This document shows, one piece after another, positions 20,786 to 32,209 of a stretch of DNA of 64,000 nucleotides. Position numbers and translations under genes: made by a program. How positions within the stretch are numbered: position 1 is the first letter of the stretch; every line of letters begins with the position of its first letter. The DNA comes from Paralithodes platypus (taxonomy: Eukaryota > Arthropoda > Malacostraca > Decapoda > Lithodidae). The notes beneath the pieces were generated by a model. That model did not search any database and was not told the DNA's origin. It saw nothing but the letters and a program-made list of their open reading frames with translations. The DNA lies in assembly GCA_032716605.1 (NCBI GenBank), contig CM064512.1:30338038-30402037 (forward strand), written 5' to 3'.

Positions 20786-21746
20786 TTTCCAAAGTGAGTA
20801 TTTATTCAACTTTAAACGGTTGATAAGTACTCGATCATGCATGTATATTTGTATTATTGGTTACTATGGTCTACGGAACAGATTCGATACGCTTAATATT
20901 GAATGTGATATTATTCCATTACTACCAAACTATATTTGCTGGTTCAAGAATAATGTCCATATACAGTCGTGGGCATATGTTATTAAGCACCCAGTAATTT
21001 TCATTATGCAAGAAATACATATTGAAGCAACAAGTTTTTATATATTTGTTAAAACATAATGCACTTGTCAATTATCAATTAATATATTTATGCAAAAGAA
21101 AGTGTATTCGTAAAATGATGTAAAGTGAAATTTTAATTGCATAATAAATATCATAGGGTGGTCAAGAACATATACCTACGACTGTACATGACGTTAGGCT
21201 TTGATAGCCCTTCCCCGAAAATGGTCAATCTGTCTATTAGGTCGGCGTAAACGAAGAGGCGTATTGATATATATGTAAACAGTATTTTTTGTTTTCTATA
21301 TTCCAACTACTGTACCCTCTCGGGCATAGGCTGAGAGCCTGCACATTCACCGCTCAACACGGTGAAGCCTGTGAGGTCTTGTTCCAGCCTAGGAAGTGAG
21401 ACAAGTGAAGCACGAGCTACAACCAGCCCTTGCCAACCTGTCATCGCAGACGCGCAGCTCTTGGTTGCCCACTCTGGCTCGAAGCAGTCCCACTTCTGAG
21501 GCTGCTTCGCCTTTATGCTTCACTCTCTCATTTCCTTGACTTGGACCCTCGCTCTCAGAGCGCCACCTGTTGAGTAATTAATTCACTAGGCATTGTCCCC
21601 CTGTAGCATATTTTGAATACAGGAATATTCATACACTGCTATTTAATCAGGGAACAATGAGGGTATTTGTTTGGCGTTTCGGTGGGCTTTGTGGTAATAC
21701 ACTGATACTAGATACAGCAAAAATTCAATCCCAATAATATCTTCCC
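20786..21746. other. Unassigned sequence
   Basis: AT-rich to about 21300, then a GC-richer segment 21300-21570 without recognisable coding or repeat similarity. Confidence 0.45.
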
Positions 21747-21823
21747 ATTGACACATTGGGATTTGAACCCGGGATCTTTGGATTGCCAGTCCAGTGGCAA
21801 GACCACTCGGCCATGCCTCCCCA
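21747..21823 (-). repeat. tRNA-like sequence (SINE head or tRNA pseudogene)
   Basis: On the minus strand the order is an exact A box TGGCCGAGTGG (21813-21803), an anticodon-arm-like GGACTGGCAATCC, and a B box GGTTCAAATCC (21769-21759). The Ser/Leu-tRNA-like A box lacks the long variable arm those tRNAs need, and the T stem pairs poorly, so a functional tRNA is unlikely. It most resembles a tRNA-derived SINE head; no clear SINE body or tail was found. Confidence 0.7.
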
Positions 21824-22911
21824 TGTTAGCAATTAGGTCAACACGGCCACTTGCTGGGCGAATATGTTTCGATAAAGGCAAAATATGCAATTATTGTTTA
21901 TATTTTATTAATATTATTTATATTTATATTTTGTTTTGAATTATTACATTTTATTATTATTATTATGATTATTATTATTAGTTCCTATATAAAATAGCAT
22001 GAATCAATTATTTGCAATAGTGAATCCTTAAAATTATAATTGTTTAACAAAATGGGCACTATGCAAATATTATTTATGATAACAATAGACCTATATACCT
22101 AGCTTAGTAAGTAACTGAAGAAGTCAAAACGTATATAGAGCCAAATAGTTGCCACCCCACTTTAGTGTTACAGGCCATTCGTAAGCTGAATAAAACCGTT
22201 TCATTTGTTAGCTACAATGAACATAGATTTACACCCACACAGTGATATATTTCACTTGGGATCGGTACAGTATCGTAAACATTTAATTTTATCGATAACA
22301 TGAAAGAAACATATTATCTACACAAATATTCACTATCGATGATGGCATACTATAATAAAATAAATATAATAACAACGGTATCATTTTACTGGAATAATTA
22401 AACCTTTGCTCATGTTTCAAAGGAATTATGGAAATAGGCCTGGACATTTTGAGAATGATTTAACCATCCACATGAAACCTAGATAATATATAACCATCAC
22501 CAGAATGGCATGTCTTGAAAGGATTGCTTTGTTTCCATTTCAGTGTTTCCATTCAAATACATATTTACAGAAGGAATTCTTTGTTATCATACTGGACCAA
22601 TAAACTTAACATATCTGCTCTATTTTTTGTTTTGTCCGCTATTGAAAAAACCATAAAGTAGTTTCTGGAAAACAAAACTAAATCTATTGGGGGTGGGGGG
22701 TGGGGAGGGAAACGGGCATTCAGATAATTGTATATGCATATCGAACCGTGATATGATAAACGTCAGGTCATGCATTAATTTGCATTAATAATTATGAAAC
22801 TAGGATTTGCGTTCCTCAACGAGACACGGAAACGTGAATAATAGTGTGGCCTGTCAATCACATACTCACACACACACACATGGTTTTATCAAGGGAGATA
22901 AAACGGGAAAT
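21824..22911. other. Unassigned AT-rich sequence
   Basis: Stop-rich with short ATT repeats (21930-21985), a purine-rich GGGGTGGGG patch near 22690 and a short (AC)n at 22865-22880. No gene recognised. Confidence 0.5.
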
Positions 22912-23384
22912 ATAGGTTTGAGTCCCGGAGGGAAGAAGGAAAGCCTAATATTTAGTAGTGGCCCCGAAATGATTGACGATATGCTTATTAGTACAATAGT
23001 CCCCTTTCAAGCGCCCGCAGGTAGCCAGTTTGACTCGACCGCCGCGGGGAGAAAGAGTCCTACGTCATAAGTGCAAAGCTAATTCTCTTATGGAATCGTC
23101 TTATGATTGGGTACTCACTACGAACAAACTTTCAAAAAAATTAAAAGGAAAAATAAACTTAACATATGTTATATATAATGCTTTCCATCTTGGTGGATTT
23201 CTTGCAGATTCTATCCCTGACGCTGCTCCCTGAGCCGCCATACTTCCTTCAATGACATATTAAGACTAACTCAAGACATCAAACGAATGGAAAGGGGATG
23301 GAAGGGAGGGCCCAAATCGTTAATGATTTCGGGGCCACTACTAAATATTAGGTATTCCTTCTTCCCTCCAGGGCTCAAACCTAT
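22912..23384. repeat. Large inverted repeat, possible foldback element
   Basis: The arm at 22912-22980 (beginning ATAGGTTTGAGTCCCGGAGG) is repeated in inverse at 23317-23384 with a few mismatches, about 68 bp per arm around a 336-bp centre. A further direct copy of the inner part (TAGTGGCCC and ATTGACGATATGC) lies at 23392-23422. No target duplication was identified at the outer edges. Non-coding. Confidence 0.7.
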
Positions 23385-23940
23385 AATTTATTAGTGGCCC
23401 ATCCATCATTGACGATATGCCTGATATCTAAGACTGGAGGGGGTCATTCGTGACAACATCACCACTAACAAATACCATAGGTAGAGACAAAGAATCATAT
23501 AACATTTTAATCTTTATTGCTTACATAGAATAATAGTAAAAAGAAAGCAGTGCGCTACTTCAAAGAATATCTGCTTATATTTGACCGATTAGGTACATCT
23601 GAGATCTCACATTGAGGTTCATCACAATTGTTGCTTAGGAACTTACTTATGTTCCTGTTCAACTAAATACAGACACATATATCCTAGGAGTATGTATTCT
23701 GTCCTTAACACTTATTTGTACATTCCATATAATTTGTACACTTTATTCATACTATATAGTTATAACTATGATAAATATCTTTAAAAATAGAAAACAAACA
23801 TTTTAGAGCTGTATAACCAGCTCGACTTATTAAGTATCACAGCTCATGATCTTATCACATTATCCGGGGGAGGGGCTGTAGGGTTTTTTATGGGCTTATC
23901 GTCCCCCCCCCCCCTCCTTTTTCACCTTCTAAGATTAAAC
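23385..23940. other. Unassigned; homopolymer C run
   Basis: AT-rich, no gene recognised. A 12-nt C run lies at 23903-23914 just before the TTAA MITE. Confidence 0.5.
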
Positions 23941-23944
23941 TTAA

Positions 23945-24143
23945 CCCTTTCACGCTCATATGACGCAAAGGTTGCCAGATTAGCAATAAGAAATAGAGTT
24001 CTCTCACTCTTATAATTACCTCTCCAAAATTAATTTTCTGCCCACAGCTAACTCAAAGACAACTGCAGAGGTTGAAGTACCTAAACTAAAGGTTTATTAA
24101 TACCCCTGATGGTAACAAAAGTCGTGTCATATGTCGGAGAGGG
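23945..24143. mobile_element. TTAA-flanked MITE (piggyBac-like)
   Basis: A 199-bp segment between TTAA at 23941-23944 and 24144-24147. Left end CCCTTTCACGCTCATATGAC, right end in reverse complement CCCTCTCCGACATATGACAC. The CCC terminus and subterminal CATATGAC are shared. It lies directly upstream of, or inside, a BEL/Pao gag remnant. No transposase coding. Confidence 0.72.
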
Positions 24144-24147
24144 TTAA

Positions 24148-24815
24148 TCTAGTTTCACTACCTGAAGGGACAAATGGAAGGAGAGGCCTTACATTTGATA
24201 GAGGGTTTTGCGGTAGTAGGTGATAGCTATTTGGAGGCAGTACAACTATTACAGTCCACATACGGGGATCAAGAGCAGTTGAAAATGGCCCATGTCGTTG
24301 CCTTGTTAAAGCTCGCAGAACCACAGTATAAGGTTGAGGAGTTAGCAAATTTTAGGGCAAATATGGAGTGCCATACTCGATCGCTAGACACCCTAGGGCT
24401 CACCACACAGGAAATGATAGTCATTATCTTATGTCAGATGCTTCCTATGGCAATACTTGACAAGGTTAGATCATTTGATCTGGGGGAGTTCAAAACTCAG
24501 TTCAGTAAATAAATTAATAATCTACAGTTGAACAAAGGGAGAATGTATGTGTCGGGAGGGAGTGAGAATGTGGAGATGAAGGGAACTGTAAGCATGACGG
24601 TGGGGACTAAAGAAAAGAAAGAGGGTACATATAAGAAACCTGCTCAGATTCTATGTAAGCTATGTAATAACAAACATAAATGGAGTTTCTGTGTAAAATA
24701 CCCAACAAATGAGACAAAATTAGCACAGGCAAAGAGGTTGAAGCTATGTGTAGGTTGTCTAAGTAAGGAACATGGTCAGCAGGGACAATGTACTGCTACA
24801 TACTTAAGGCCCGGG
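24148..24815 (+). pseudogene. BEL/Pao-type gag fragment
   Basis: The first block, to 24512, has YLKGQMEGEALHLIEGF, then SYLEAVQLLQSTYGDQEQL and LKLAEPQYKVEELANFR, the layout of the DUF1759-like capsid region of BEL/Pao retrotransposons and their relatives. After a stop near 24510 the frame continues with a Cys/His cluster, CKLCNNKHKWSFC then CVGCLSKEHGQQGQC, which is the zinc-knuckle-like region of that gag. Similarity ends near 24815, where the sequence switches to a gypsy gag on the other strand. Both ends are missing. Confidence 0.8.
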
Positions 24816-25496
24816 CCCTTTTTCTCAAAACGCAGGAAAAATTCGGTGACACCCGACTCGTCAAATGCACGGACTAACTTAAGAAGGTGTGATAAAGACT
24901 GATAAATACCTCGATTACCAGAACCGAGACGCTGCCCTGTCGACTCCACCCGAGACTTCTCAAGCTCTATGTCTGCACAGTACATGGCCTTTCTCTCCTC
25001 AGCCTGAATCCTGAGCTCAGCCTCTCGCTTCTGTTGCTGAATCTTAGCCATCTCAAGCTGGAAGAGCATCTCTGCAGTTAAACCTTGAGGAGGAGGACAA
25101 ACCACGCTGCCAGTGACTATCGGCCTGCGGGAACGTACCCGGCTCCGGAGCCCGAGGGGGCGCCATGATAGGAGTCGAGTGGAATGGGGGCTGGGCCGAA
25201 GGTGCCCCAGCTCCCGCTCCACCCGAAGCCCCACGCACCCCACCGAGCACACAGGCCACCAGGTCACTTCTCGTCATGCTGCTAGTGCCCACATGCCCCA
25301 TGACCGTGGCCAAACACTGGAGACCATACCGATCAATCCCCGACACCCGGTCAACAGTAATAGGCATCTCCAGAAACTTCCTTGCATCCTCCTCACTAGT
25401 TACTACTCTAATGCCTTCTGACAAACCCAGCTGCTGCACCTCAGAGTCTGCTTCCCGTACTGTGTCCTCACTGTGCATTGATCCGTCGTTCGACAT
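24816..25496 (-). pseudogene. Gypsy (Gmr1-like) gag fragment
   Basis: Minus-strand gag N-terminus of the same family as the element at 47.1-54.6 kb. It starts MSNDGSMHSEDTVREAD at 25496, with SGIDRYGLQCLATVMG, CVLGGVRGASGGAGAGAP and APPRAPEPGTFP. After a frameshift near 25090 it continues with PPPQGLTAEMLFQLE, a charged Gln/Glu/Arg helix and SLSHLLKLVRAFDESGVTEF. It stops at LRFEKK, the junction with the BEL fragment near 24820. The Glu/Arg-rich helix is shorter than in the 54-kb copy. Confidence 0.87.
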
Positions 25497-25732
25497 AGTG
25501 TCCACCGAAAATTCTCAACGTTTATAAAAAAAAAGGAGTACCTAAACTCTCATGTAGCACTATTCACTCAAAAAATGTTCGAAGACAACTCAAGTGCTAT
25601 ACTACGTTGCCAAAAAAAAAAATCCATGTGTCCAAAATATTCCTCAAAAAACAAATGTCCAAAAATCCTGCAATTATTTCTTAGTTCATTTGGTATGACG
25701 ACTAAGATAAGATACTAGGCAACGTCGCCATT
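25497..25732 (-). other. Gypsy 5' leader with probable primer-binding site
   Basis: The untranslated leader between the LTR and gag. Directly inside the LTR end the minus strand reads AATGGCGACGTTGCC, where a tRNA primer-binding site is expected; the TGGCGAC core resembles Arg-tRNA-primed elements, but the tRNA is not proven. The same position in the 54-kb copy reads AATGACGACC. Confidence 0.6.
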
Positions 25733-27538
25733 TGTTACGACCGTGGCTACGAATAAAACAAGGGCACTTAATGATTGGACTAGTAATAGGGCACTATGCA
25801 ACAACGGTACGCTAGATCCAAACCCTCAAACTTATATGCCGGCGAACAAAAACACCTATACCCTCCAGAGTTAATCTGCGATAACGGGGTATCCTTAACG
25901 GGGCATAAATGTACTCTACTTCAGGCTAACCCACACTGGTATAGCCTGATAACAAACAAGATGCAAGTTACGTTAAAATTCATAAAAGGGAATCTATGGA
26001 AAGATCAATTAAATCACTGCAAGATATAATACAATAAAAAGATGCTTCAATACAGTTACTCTAAACAACAATAAACTCTTCACTCCTATCTGAAAGAAAG
26101 TGAAGTATAGTCCTACAGCATAGACCTGGAAACTACTGAAGAAAGTCTGATGCTCATAAGATGCTCGTATCTTAAATCATATAAAGGCAGGAGGCAGGAC
26201 ACCACACGTGTAGACTGAATACACCAAAAGATAGGACATATAATGTTAACTGACACGAGAATACTATAAATGCGCAACGGTAGTAATGCTCGACACTAAA
26301 AGAAGTACTTCCTCATCAACGAAACAGTCTGCTATGGTTGTGCGGCTCAGCAACACCCTAGACTAATAAATACTGTGAATAATAATGCGTACATATCAAA
26401 GAGCTTATATTAAATACTAATAAGTGTCTACTCAATTAATAATGTCTAGCTGGGATACTCTAGGTAAGAAACTGGGGTTGAGCAAGACAGGCTCATAGCC
26501 TAGCGATGTCCTTAAGACTGCATCCTTTAAGTTACGTTAATTGACTGGGGTGCTCTCTTGATAGATCCAGATCACAAATATCTGGTTCTATCCTGGCGAC
26601 CCTCAAAAGACAAGCAAAGAGGCAGCAAAGTGTGGAACTGGAACAGGCCAAAGCCCTCAGTCAACACAATGCTGCACTCGCAAAAGACGCAGCCGAAAAG
26701 ACAACCTAGGCTACCACAGGACCGGTCGAAGTCGTGTAGGTATAAACAACCATACACACATCGGAGACAACGATTACAGTAACCTTATCCCAGTCTAGCA
26801 TTAAATAAAAGAGAAGAACACTAAATCAATAATGGAGACACACACAGAGTTCTTAACCTCTACTAACTAAGAACCCTCAAACCTATTCTAAGTACAAGTA
26901 AATATCTCAGAGGACGGCGCATGCAATACAATGGGCCGGCTATGGAAACTGTATGCAGAACCCAAGGGGATAAGTAATTGAATAAAGGTGAGGAGCAATG
27001 GAAAAGAAGGTCAGAGAGAGAGACAGTGGTAAAGGGGGTGATCGGGAGAGAGTATGCAAAGGGATGTTAGAAGCATGCACGCCAAGCCTGTCCTGAGGAG
27101 GGCAGCTCCTCGGGACCCTCATGCAGGAGGTTAGTTACACAGGAGCCCGCAAGGGTGCAATGGTCGGCCAATCACGGGCCGAGACGTCACAAGGCAGCAG
27201 GCCCCTAGGACGCGCCAGGATCCACCAGCCAATCAAAGGCGAGGGAAATACTCCTCCGAGCGAGGCAGCACAAACATATGCACATATTACCACCACGCTC
27301 TTGCTTCTCTCTCTCTCTCTCCTTAACTCTACACAATGCATCTTGTATTCTATAAATGATATAAAATACTTCCCGTTGTCACAGACGAAAATAAAGACCA
27401 CCACTGGACTGTCTGTGACAATGCGAGTACTAGGAAAGAAAGAACAACATTCTCTGATAACTGTAACCCATTTCACTGCCCTGGCGAGCGCTAGTGGCTA
27501 ACGAGAGGCGATTCTGCCAACGCTGGTAGACGTCACAA
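25733..27538 (-). mobile_element. Gypsy long terminal repeat, about 1.8 kb
   Basis: Starts TGTTACGACC (plus strand) and ends near 27538 at ACGTCACA. Shared blocks with the LTR at 47067-48857 include ACAAGGGCACTTAAT, CAACAACGGTACGCTA, GAACAAAAACAC, TGTGACA-type motifs and the closing CCCTGGCGAGCGCTAG. On the coding (minus) strand it is the 5' LTR of the truncated gag at 24.8-25.5 kb. CR1 copy 2 begins at the very next base. Several short open frames inside it are not genes. Confidence 0.85.
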
Positions 27539-30178
27539 ATGTTTGAGAAAAGCCGAATTAATAGAAATGGAGGTGGAGTTCTATTTTTTATCAAGGAAAG
27601 TCTTAACCCGACCCTCTTGTCAAAACCTCAAATTGTGAACATCGACACATCTTTTCTGCTAATAAAGAATAATAAAGGTACAAAAATAATACTTGCATTA
27701 ATATACAGACCTCCAGCTCAATCAGTGCAAACTGACTGAGAAATTTATGAACAAACTGCAGATGTAAGTAACTCACAAGATACCATATTTTTTGGCGACT
27801 TTAATTTACCTGTGACCAAGTGGGGCGATACTCTTACTTCACACTCCGGACATGACTTGTATGCGAACTTGCAAGAGAGCTCACTCTATCAATTAATTCG
27901 ATCGCCGACCTGTGGTAATAACGTTCTTGACCTTGTACTTGCAACAAAAGAAGAATTAATAGAGAGATTGCATGTTGGTGATGAATTCAGTAACAGCGAC
28001 TATTGTACAATAACTTTCACTTTAAAGTTTACTAGTAACGAACCAAATAGCAGCATCGAAAAAGTCCCTAATATCAAGAAAGCAAACTTTCATAAACTTA
28101 GAGCTATGTTTAAAGAAACTGACTGGAGCTTTTTAATTAACAATAACGACATAAATACATCTTGGGAATTATTCGAAACCACTTACCTAAAAGCAGTGCA
28201 GGACTGCATACCATCGAAAATATGGCGTACTGGCCATAATAATAAGCCCAAATGGTGGAATAAGGATATTTCAAACTGTCTGCTTGCTAAAAAGTTTGCT
28301 AATGATAGATTAAAATCCTCACAAAATGACGAAGAACGGGTGAAATTTGTAGAGCTACGACGCAAAGCCAAAAAGTTAATTAAGCAAAGTAAAAAGACCC
28401 TGAAGTTACATATTGCGAATCAAAGTAAAACAAACCCGAAAGAATTCTATAGTTATATCAGAAAGAAAAAGTAGTTACTTCAACTGTTGGACCGTTAGTC
28501 GATGAAAATGGAAAATACACCAAAGACGAAGTACAAATGAGTAATGCCCTCAATACCTTTTTTGCATCAGTTTTTATAACGGAAGACCTCAGTGATATCC
28601 CTACACCATCGCCGATTCAGATTGACAATTCACATGTTTTAAGCAATATCACTGTTACAGAGAGAGAAGTATTGAATTGTTTAGATAAACTCAAGGTAAA
28701 TAAAACGCCTGGACCTGATACAATCTCACCTAGAGTCCTAAAGGAAGCTAAGGATGAGCTCTCCAAACCACTAACATTGCTATTCAATAAATCCTTGCAG
28801 TCTGGAACTATGCCTGATCAGTAGAAGCTAGCCAACGTAACACCAATATTAAAAAAAGGCAGCAAATCCCTACCCCGTAACTATCGTCCATTTAGCTTAA
28901 CCTCAGTTGTATGTAAAATGCTAGAAACACTCATAAGAGACAGACTCGTAAATCACTTAGAGGAAAATAACATACTTAAAGATACTCAACACGGCATTCG
29001 TAAAAAACGTTTCTGTTTAACAAACCTCTTAGACTTCTTCCATGATATCCTCAACCTCTACGATGAGATTAAAGCTGTAGATATTATATACCTTGAATTT
29101 CAAAAGGCCTTTGACAAAGTTCCCCACAAACGTTTACTGCTAAAACTAAAAGCGCATGGAATACAAGACGGTGTGTTGAAATGGATAGAAAATTGGCTCA
29201 GCGACAGAAAGCAAAGAGTAGTCATAAACGGTAAGGCATCTAAATGGACCAATGTAAGTAGCGGGGTTCCCCACGGATCGGTACTAGGACCAATTATCTT
29301 TCTAATTTACATCAACGACATACATGAGGGTCTCACCTGTACAATCTCAAAATTTGCTGATGATACAAAAATTGCAAATAGCGTACTCTCAAAAGAACAA
29401 GTTGACGATATGCAACACAATCTAGATAAGTTGTCATGTTGGGCCCAAATTTGGCAAATGAGTTTCAATGCAGATAAATGTAAAGTACTACATATCGGAT
29501 ACCAAAATGAGAAAGCAAACTATTCGATGAATGGCACTCAGCTTAAGAATGTAAACAGAAACCGATCTGGGAGTAACAATATCGAGTAACCTGAAACCGA
29601 GTCAACAATGTTCAGAAGTTGTTAAGAAGGCAAAGGAAATAATTGGCTTTATAGGCAGGTCATTTGAGCATAAATCCAAAGACGTTATCCTAACCCTTTA
29701 CAATTCCTTAGTCCGCCCTCTTCTGGAATACTATGTTCAATCCTGGTGCCCTTATTACCAAAAAGATATAGACAAGCTAGAACGAGTTCAACGTAGAGTT
29801 ACCAAAATGATACCTAGCCTAAAGAACAAACCATACGAGGAGCGTCTTAGAGAATTAAATTTATTTCTTTTAACCCAGCGCAGATTAAGAGGCGACTTAA
29901 TTCAAGTGTTCAAAATCATCAAAGGCATAGACAATATGAACTATAGTAAGTACTTCACTATCGACCAATCTAATTACACGCAGGGAAACAGGTGCAAAAT
30001 TATTGGTAAATCTTTTAACTCACACGAAGCTAAACATTTCTTCTTCAATCGAGTTGTCAACTTATGGAATGGGCTTCCCCGAGATGTTATAGACTGCAGC
30101 ACCGTTGATTCATTTAAACTTCGCCTAGACAAATATCTCACATCAAACCCGCGACTGACTGCGTTTGTAAATGAATAA
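27539..30178 (+). pseudogene. CR1 ORF2, broken
   Basis: Contains IFFGDFNLPVTKWGD, SDYCTITF (SDH altered to SDY), the linker, [48 protein letters not shown] (Gln to His in the PQG motif) and FADDTKIANS. The C-terminus has RVQRRVTKMIPSLKNKPYEERLREL and RRLRGDLIQVFKIIKG, ending LTAFVNE. Compared with copies 1 and 3 it has a TGA near 27737, a lost A near 28468, a TAG for Trp at 28822 and a 2-nt loss near 29556. It cannot be functional. Confidence 0.92.
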
Positions 30179-30420
30179 CTTTATTTTATCCTCCCCTCAG
30201 TTACTAACCCATCTGTCCCCTACTAACTTCCTAATCCTGCCACGGACATTAGTTCCAGGGCAGTAGTTCCCTTTCCAATGTTCCCTTACCCCCTCTAAAC
30301 CACTGTTTGAACACTTGATCCTTAGTGTTTTGGAGGACAAGCAGCCTAGAAGGGTCACTAGACATGTTGTTGCTTGATTTCCTTTGTACTCCTTTGTATT
30401 CCTTTGTACTCCTTTGTACA
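27539..30420 (+). mobile_element. CR1-clade LINE, copy 2
   Basis: Starts inside the endonuclease (MFEKSRINRNGGG), runs through the RT and post-RT regions to the stop at 30176, then a 3' UTR of about 200 bp. It ends in four 10-bp TCCTTTGTAC-type units (about 30380-30420). The next base belongs to a 3' fragment of the 2A-bearing LINE family (TACATGGGGTTCTGCC). The 3' UTR is nearly identical to that of copy 3. Confidence 0.92.
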
Positions 30421-31242
30421 TGGGGTTCTGCCTGGGCCCTATGTCCGAGCTCGTGCAACTAGATTCACAAGCAATCTTAAGGATCTTGCCATGAGCCGTG
30501 TTTATTTTTCTGCTACATAGTTTCCACGGTGTTTTATGCCGGCCATGGTTGACTAGTGGAATAAGTTGCCAAATGAGCTAGTCAATTCAGCTCATATCTC
30601 CATTTTTAAGTCTAGAGTTCTAATTTGTAAACTTATTTTATTCCATTGTATTGTATTATATTTATACTTAACCCTCCTGGCCCGGGCAGGCTCTCAAAAT
30701 GACAGTGTGGGCTACCCGGGCGATCTGGCCGAAAAACGTCTAGGCCTAGGCTACCGTATTTTTGTTTAGTTTAACTGCTAGAAATTTCCCACACATCTAT
30801 AAATGTAGTGCGGTTTCCAATCTGTAGACTGGCGTTGAGTAGAGCTCTCTATGTCAACCGGTTCAGTTGTGATGACGATTTCAGTGGAGAGCTCTTGCAG
30901 GCGATGTTAGCATTATGACGATCTTTTCACTACTGAAACAACGACATACAGACATACAATAACAAACGAGTCTTCTCTTTCTGGTTTTTGGAGGTGCGGT
31001 GACGTAACGATCGGCTTTGTTTACATGCGTCGGACGCACAGCGTTCAGACCAAGCTGAATAGGCTTTCAAGCTTACAGATTTTAAAATGACAACCGTGCA
31101 CCTGCCCTTAATTCGTGGTGTCATTTTAAAATGACAACCGGGCCAGGAGGGTTAATATCCTCCACTGCATGATATTTTATTATTAATTTTATCTGTGACT
31201 TCGGCATCTCATATCAAAATAATAATAATAATTATTATTATA
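30421..31242 (+). mobile_element. 3' fragment of the 2A-bearing LINE family, split by a MITE
   Basis: 30421-30671 and 31152-31242 match the end of the LINE at 36.9-37.4 kb: GPYVRARATRFTSNL, LWNKLPNELVNSA (here with Trp to stop, TGGAATAAG preceded by TAG) and 3' UTR blocks TATCCTCCACTGCAT and GACTTCGGCATCTCA with an (AAT)n tail. A TTAA MITE interrupts the 3' UTR. Final coding codons are shifted relative to the other copy. Confidence 0.88.
30672..31151. mobile_element. TTAA-flanked MITE (piggyBac-like), empty site known
   Basis: A 480-bp element between TTAA at 30668-30671 and 31152-31155. Both ends begin CCCTCCTGGCCCGG (14 bp, perfect). The paralogous 3' UTR near 37178-37193 reads ATACTTGATATCC where this copy has ATACTTAA, element, TTAATATCC, so the insertion and its TTAA duplication are directly shown. 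It contains CATTTTAAAATGAC-type palindromes near 31082 and 31123. Its sequence is homologous, in opposite orientation, to the outer MITE at 58805-59530. Confidence 0.92.
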
Positions 31243-31639
31243 TTACGAGTGCGATTTACCTGAAATTAAAGCATTAAACAGGATATATATATATATATAT
31301 AATTACTATCGGTATGATAGGTATAGTAAAACTTGAGAAATTAGTAAATGCTTGAATTTCTAAAAATTTAAACATGGATAGGTACTTCTTCAATAACAAA
31401 GAATACCAATTTTTAACTCGAGAAATCAAAAGAATGTACACACCAAAACATTTACAACATTATTTGCAACCAAATGTAGGAAATCAAACGAAAACCAAAA
31501 CAAAATGTATCCAATATTCGTGTTCTCGATATACTTGGCGACGTCTCCCGTTGAGTGCTTATATTCTGTGATGAAGGAAGCGTATGGGTGGTCTGATAGT
31601 TAATTAACTTTTAGGTCAGGTCAGGTCAGGTATTCGTGC
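31243..31639. other. Unassigned; short (TA)n
   Basis: AT-rich with a TA tract at 31282-31301. No gene. A GGTCA triplet repeat (31615-31632) lies close to the presumed 5' end of the next LINE. Confidence 0.5.
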
Positions 31640-32209
31640 TATCAGTAACATGTAATCTGATACTACCTGTTTCATGGTCGGATTGTCGGCGACTAAACCG
31701 GCTCCCCCTCCGGGTCCTCACTTGGAGGGTGGGTGGCTAGGCACCCTGCAGGACTAAAAGCAATACCTGTCAAAGGGCGGATGAACTACTGTATATATTA
31801 GTAAACGGCCATCTAGTAGACCTATGGTATTTTACCATGATGGATGTTTAGGATGCTGCCACAGCCTGCACCAAGGTCTCCCATTGTCCGTTTTATCCAT
31901 CCCTGCCGTTTGGTGCTATACAGCAACTTTCCTTCCTTTTCCTGCAAGCTCATGTTTTTTTCCCCATGGTGGTTAGCAGGCCAATGAGGAAGACTTTTGA
32001 GTCTGGTGGATTTTCAGGAGATTTGGCATTCTTTTTCTGTTTCTCGTCTTTTCTAAACAAATAAAATCCACCGCTACTGCTCCCCCCTGGATATGGTGTC
32101 TTTGGGGCTTGTTTTATACCTTACCCAGATGTGATGGCTCCGTCTGGGTCGACCTGTTCATATCCATCTTTATGTATTTGTATATGGATTCCTTCAACTT
32201 TTTCTGTTT

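Noticed and set aside
21747..21823. A functional tRNA gene on the minus strand
   Set aside because: A and B boxes are good, but the variable arm expected for a Ser/Leu-type A box is missing and the T stem and acceptor pairing are poor.
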